NCBI GenBank assembly: GCA_964496495.1
Contig: CAZBZU010000049.1
Location: 1 to 28,096, forward strand
DNA: 28,096 nt
From: JASBRS01 sp964496495
Lineage (GTDB): Bacteria; Deinococcota; Deinococci; Deinococcales; Trueperaceae
Direction of reading: 5' to 3'
The notes beneath the pieces were generated by a model. It ran no database searches. It was given only the letters and a program-made list of their open reading frames with translations, and was not told the DNA's origin. Positions 26,592 to 28,096 of this stretch are shown here, one piece after another; position 1 is the first letter of the stretch; the number at the start of each line of letters is the position of its first letter. Made by a program: the position numbers and the translations under genes.

Positions 26592-26675
26592 GCCGTGAGG
26601 CACGGCCGCCGGCCCCGACTCCGGCTCCGTTGGAGCCAGACCGCATCTCCGGACCGCACCTCTATCCTGCGGTCC
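26592..26675 (+). repeat. Three further hairpins before ehuC
   Basis: Stems at 26592-26606 (GCCGTG/CACGGC, loop 3), 26623-26637 (GGCTCC/GGAGCC, loop 3) and 26651-26675 (GGACCGCA/TGCGGTCC, loop 9) stand in series. The last loop contains TATCCT at 26663-26668, a -10-like hexamer. Together with the preceding stem they fill most of the gap. Confidence 0.5.
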
Positions 26676-26733
26676 AGGGTGGCGGGGCGAGGCTTCCGGC
26701 CCGGGCGCGGCCCCTGGGAGGGGGAGGACGGGC

Positions 26734-27402
26734 ATGGACCTGAGCACGTTGTTGCCGCCGTTGCTTAGGGGCGCGAGGGTCACGGCCGAGCTGGCGCTGA
26801 TATCGACCGGCGTCGGCGGGGTGCTGGCCTTCGCGTCCGGCATCGGCAAGCTGTCGCGCTTCTGGCCGGCGCGCATCCTGTCCAGCGTGTACGTGGAGAT
26901 CTTCCGCGGCACCAGCCTGCTGGTGCAGATGTTCTGGCTCTACTACGCCCTGCCGCTCCTGGGCGTGAGCCTCGGTCCCACCCTGGCCGGCATCCTGGCG
27001 CTGGGGCTCAACATCGGTGCGTACGGCGCCGAGGTGGTGCGCGGCGCCATCCTGGCCGTGCCCACCGGGCAGTACGAGGCCTCGGTGGCGCTCAACTTCA
27101 CCCGCCGGCACACCCTTTGGAACGTGGTGCTGCCGCAAGCGCTCGTCGAGATGATGCCGCCGTTCGGGAACCTCGTCGTGCAGAACCTGAAGGACACCGC
27201 GCTGGTCTCGCTCATCACCCTCAGCGACCTGACCTTCCGCGCGCAGAGCCTTCGCAACCTCACGCTCGAGACGGTCCCCATCTACACCGCCACGTTGCTG
27301 CTCTACTTCGCGATGGCGCTGGTGCTGATGGCGATCATGCGGTGGCTCGAACGGGCCATCGCCAACCGCGTGGGAGTGAGTGCTGCGAGGGCCCGCTCAT
27401 GA
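26734..27402 (+). CDS. ehuC: Amino-acid ABC transporter permease, EhuC-like
   Basis: A 222-residue membrane permease of the His/Glu/Gln/Arg/opine family. Hydrophobic helices are near 10-32, 52-75, 84-103, 135-155 and 185-207. The EAA-type coupling loop is EVVRGAILAVPTGQYEASVALNFTRRHTLWNVVLPQA in pattern, with the conserved G-Q-x-E-A core. RGTSLLVQMFWLYYALP in the first cytoplasmic loop region is also a family trait. GGAGG lies six bases before the ATG. The stop codon is embedded in ATGA, which also provides the ehuD start. Confidence 0.9.
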   Translation: MDLSTLLPPLLRGARVTAELALISTGVGGVLAFASGIGKLSRFWPARILSSVYVEIFRGTSLLVQMFWLYYALPLLGVSLGPTLAGILALGLNIGAYGAEVVRGAILAVPTGQYEASVALNFTRRHTLWNVVLPQALVEMMPPFGNLVVQNLKDTALVSLITLSDLTFRAQSLRNLTLETVPIYTATLLLYFAMALVLMAIMRWLERAIANRVGVSAARARS

Positions 27403-28091
27403 TGTTCGGCATCCACTGGAACCTCAGCTCCGACTGGGCGTTCGCGGCATCCATCATCCCCATCCTGCTGCGCGGAATGGTCGTCACCATCGAAGCGACC
27501 GCGCTCGGGTTCCTCATCGCGCTGGTGCTGGGCCTGGTCTTCGCCCTCATCCGGGCGGTACCGCTTAGAATCGTCGCCTGGCCGATGGCGTTCATCATCG
27601 AGTTCCTGCGCGACACGCCGCTGCTGGTGCAGCTCTACTTCCTCTACTTCGTGCTGCCCAACTACGGCATCGTGTTGCCGGCGTTCCTCACCGGCGCCAT
27701 CGCCCTGGGCGTGCAGTACAGCGCCTATACCTCGGAGGTGTACCGCGCCGGCCTGGAGGCGGTGCCGCGCGGCCAGTGGGAGGCGTCGCTGGCGCTCAAC
27801 ATGCCCACCTGGCTGGTCTACCGCGACGTGGTCGTGCCGCAGGCGGTGCCGCGGGTGGTGCCTGCCATGGGCAACTACCTGGTGTCGATGATCAAGGACA
27901 CCCCCATCCTGTCGGCGGTGACCGTGCTGGAGATGCTCAACCTGGCGACCATCATCGGCGATCGCACCTTCCGCTACCTGGTGCCGCTCTCGGAGGTCGG
28001 CGGCTTCTTCCTCATCCTCACCATCCTCAGCGCCTGGCTGGTGCGGGTGCTGGAGCGGCGCCTGCCCAACGACGGCATCCCCCTCAAGTAG
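27399..28091 (+). CDS. ehuD: Amino-acid ABC transporter permease, EhuD-like
   Basis: The second permease, 230 residues and homologous in layout to EhuC. It has the segment RDTPLLVQLYFLYFVLPNYGI, the coupling loop GLEAVPRGQWEASLALNMP and VVVPQAVPRVVPAMGNYLVSMIKDTPILSAV. The longer C-terminus ends with a hydrophobic helix then RVLERRLPNDGIPLK. GAGGG lies seven bases before the ATG at 27399, so I prefer it to the next ATG; it overlaps the ehuC stop by four bases. It is the last gene in the window, ending five bases before the edge, so the operon may continue outside. Confidence 0.9.
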   Translation: MMFGIHWNLSSDWAFAASIIPILLRGMVVTIEATALGFLIALVLGLVFALIRAVPLRIVAWPMAFIIEFLRDTPLLVQLYFLYFVLPNYGIVLPAFLTGAIALGVQYSAYTSEVYRAGLEAVPRGQWEASLALNMPTWLVYRDVVVPQAVPRVVPAMGNYLVSMIKDTPILSAVTVLEMLNLATIIGDRTFRYLVPLSEVGGFFLILTILSAWLVRVLERRLPNDGIPLK

Positions 28092-28096
28092 CGCCG

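Noticed and set aside
24567..28091. Cluster as a plain ectoine-degradation locus
   Set aside because: Not excluded, but the deacetylase and transaminase are absent, a gamma-acting PLP enzyme and homoserine dehydrogenase are present instead, and the binding-protein site differs at one cage residue.

Overview
The window is about 28.1 kb of very GC-rich bacterial chromosome, densely packed with genes on both strands. I see no tRNA, rRNA, CRISPR array, transposase or integrase. It looks like a member of Deinococcota, possibly Trueperaceae-like. That is an inference from the high GC content and from a striking promoter habit: about ten genes have a TANNNT -10 box only 5-8 nt upstream of the start codon, so their mRNAs should be leaderless, as is known to be common in Deinococcus.

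Positions 1-10,330 hold mostly housekeeping genes on alternating strands: the start of a possible hemC, metK (S-adenosylmethionine synthase), a GNAT acetyltransferase, a NYN/LabA-type protein, a secreted coiled-coil TolC-like protein, gatB, a bifunctional-nuclease-family protein, an AlaX-type alanyl-tRNA editing protein, folE, a Cof-type HAD phosphatase and a secreted beta-rich protein. Positions 10,521-13,776 are a complete sdhCDAB operon (succinate dehydrogenase, complex II) ending in a strong hairpin terminator. Positions 13,873-18,697 hold a CaCA-family Ca2+/Na+ antiporter, a dienelactone hydrolase/RidA pair, a PP2C-type phosphatase with a C-terminal membrane anchor, and gatA. gatC is not in the window.

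The most interesting part is 18,759-28,091, which reads as one catabolic unit under a GntR/FadR-type regulator. On the plus strand the order is gntR, a cystathionine-gamma-synthase-fold PLP enzyme, a homoserine dehydrogenase without an ACT domain, an aldehyde dehydrogenase, then a complete Ehu-type amino-acid ABC transporter (ATPase, binding protein, two permeases). A creatinase/ectoine-hydrolase-like M24 protein is transcribed divergently. The intergenic region carries two TTGTnTACAA operator boxes one helical turn apart, lying between two promoters that face each other.

The enzyme set suggests a route in which a gamma-substituted 2-aminobutyrate is taken up, the PLP enzyme releases the gamma substituent to give homoserine, and the two dehydrogenases convert homoserine through aspartate semialdehyde to aspartate. 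This is the logic of the canavanine gamma-lyase pathway described in Pseudomonas and Rhizobiales. The transporter and M24 gene instead resemble ectoine-utilisation genes, but the ectoine deacetylase (DoeB/EutE) and transaminase (DoeD) are absent. The real substrate is therefore open: canavanine, ectoine or a related compound, or something new.
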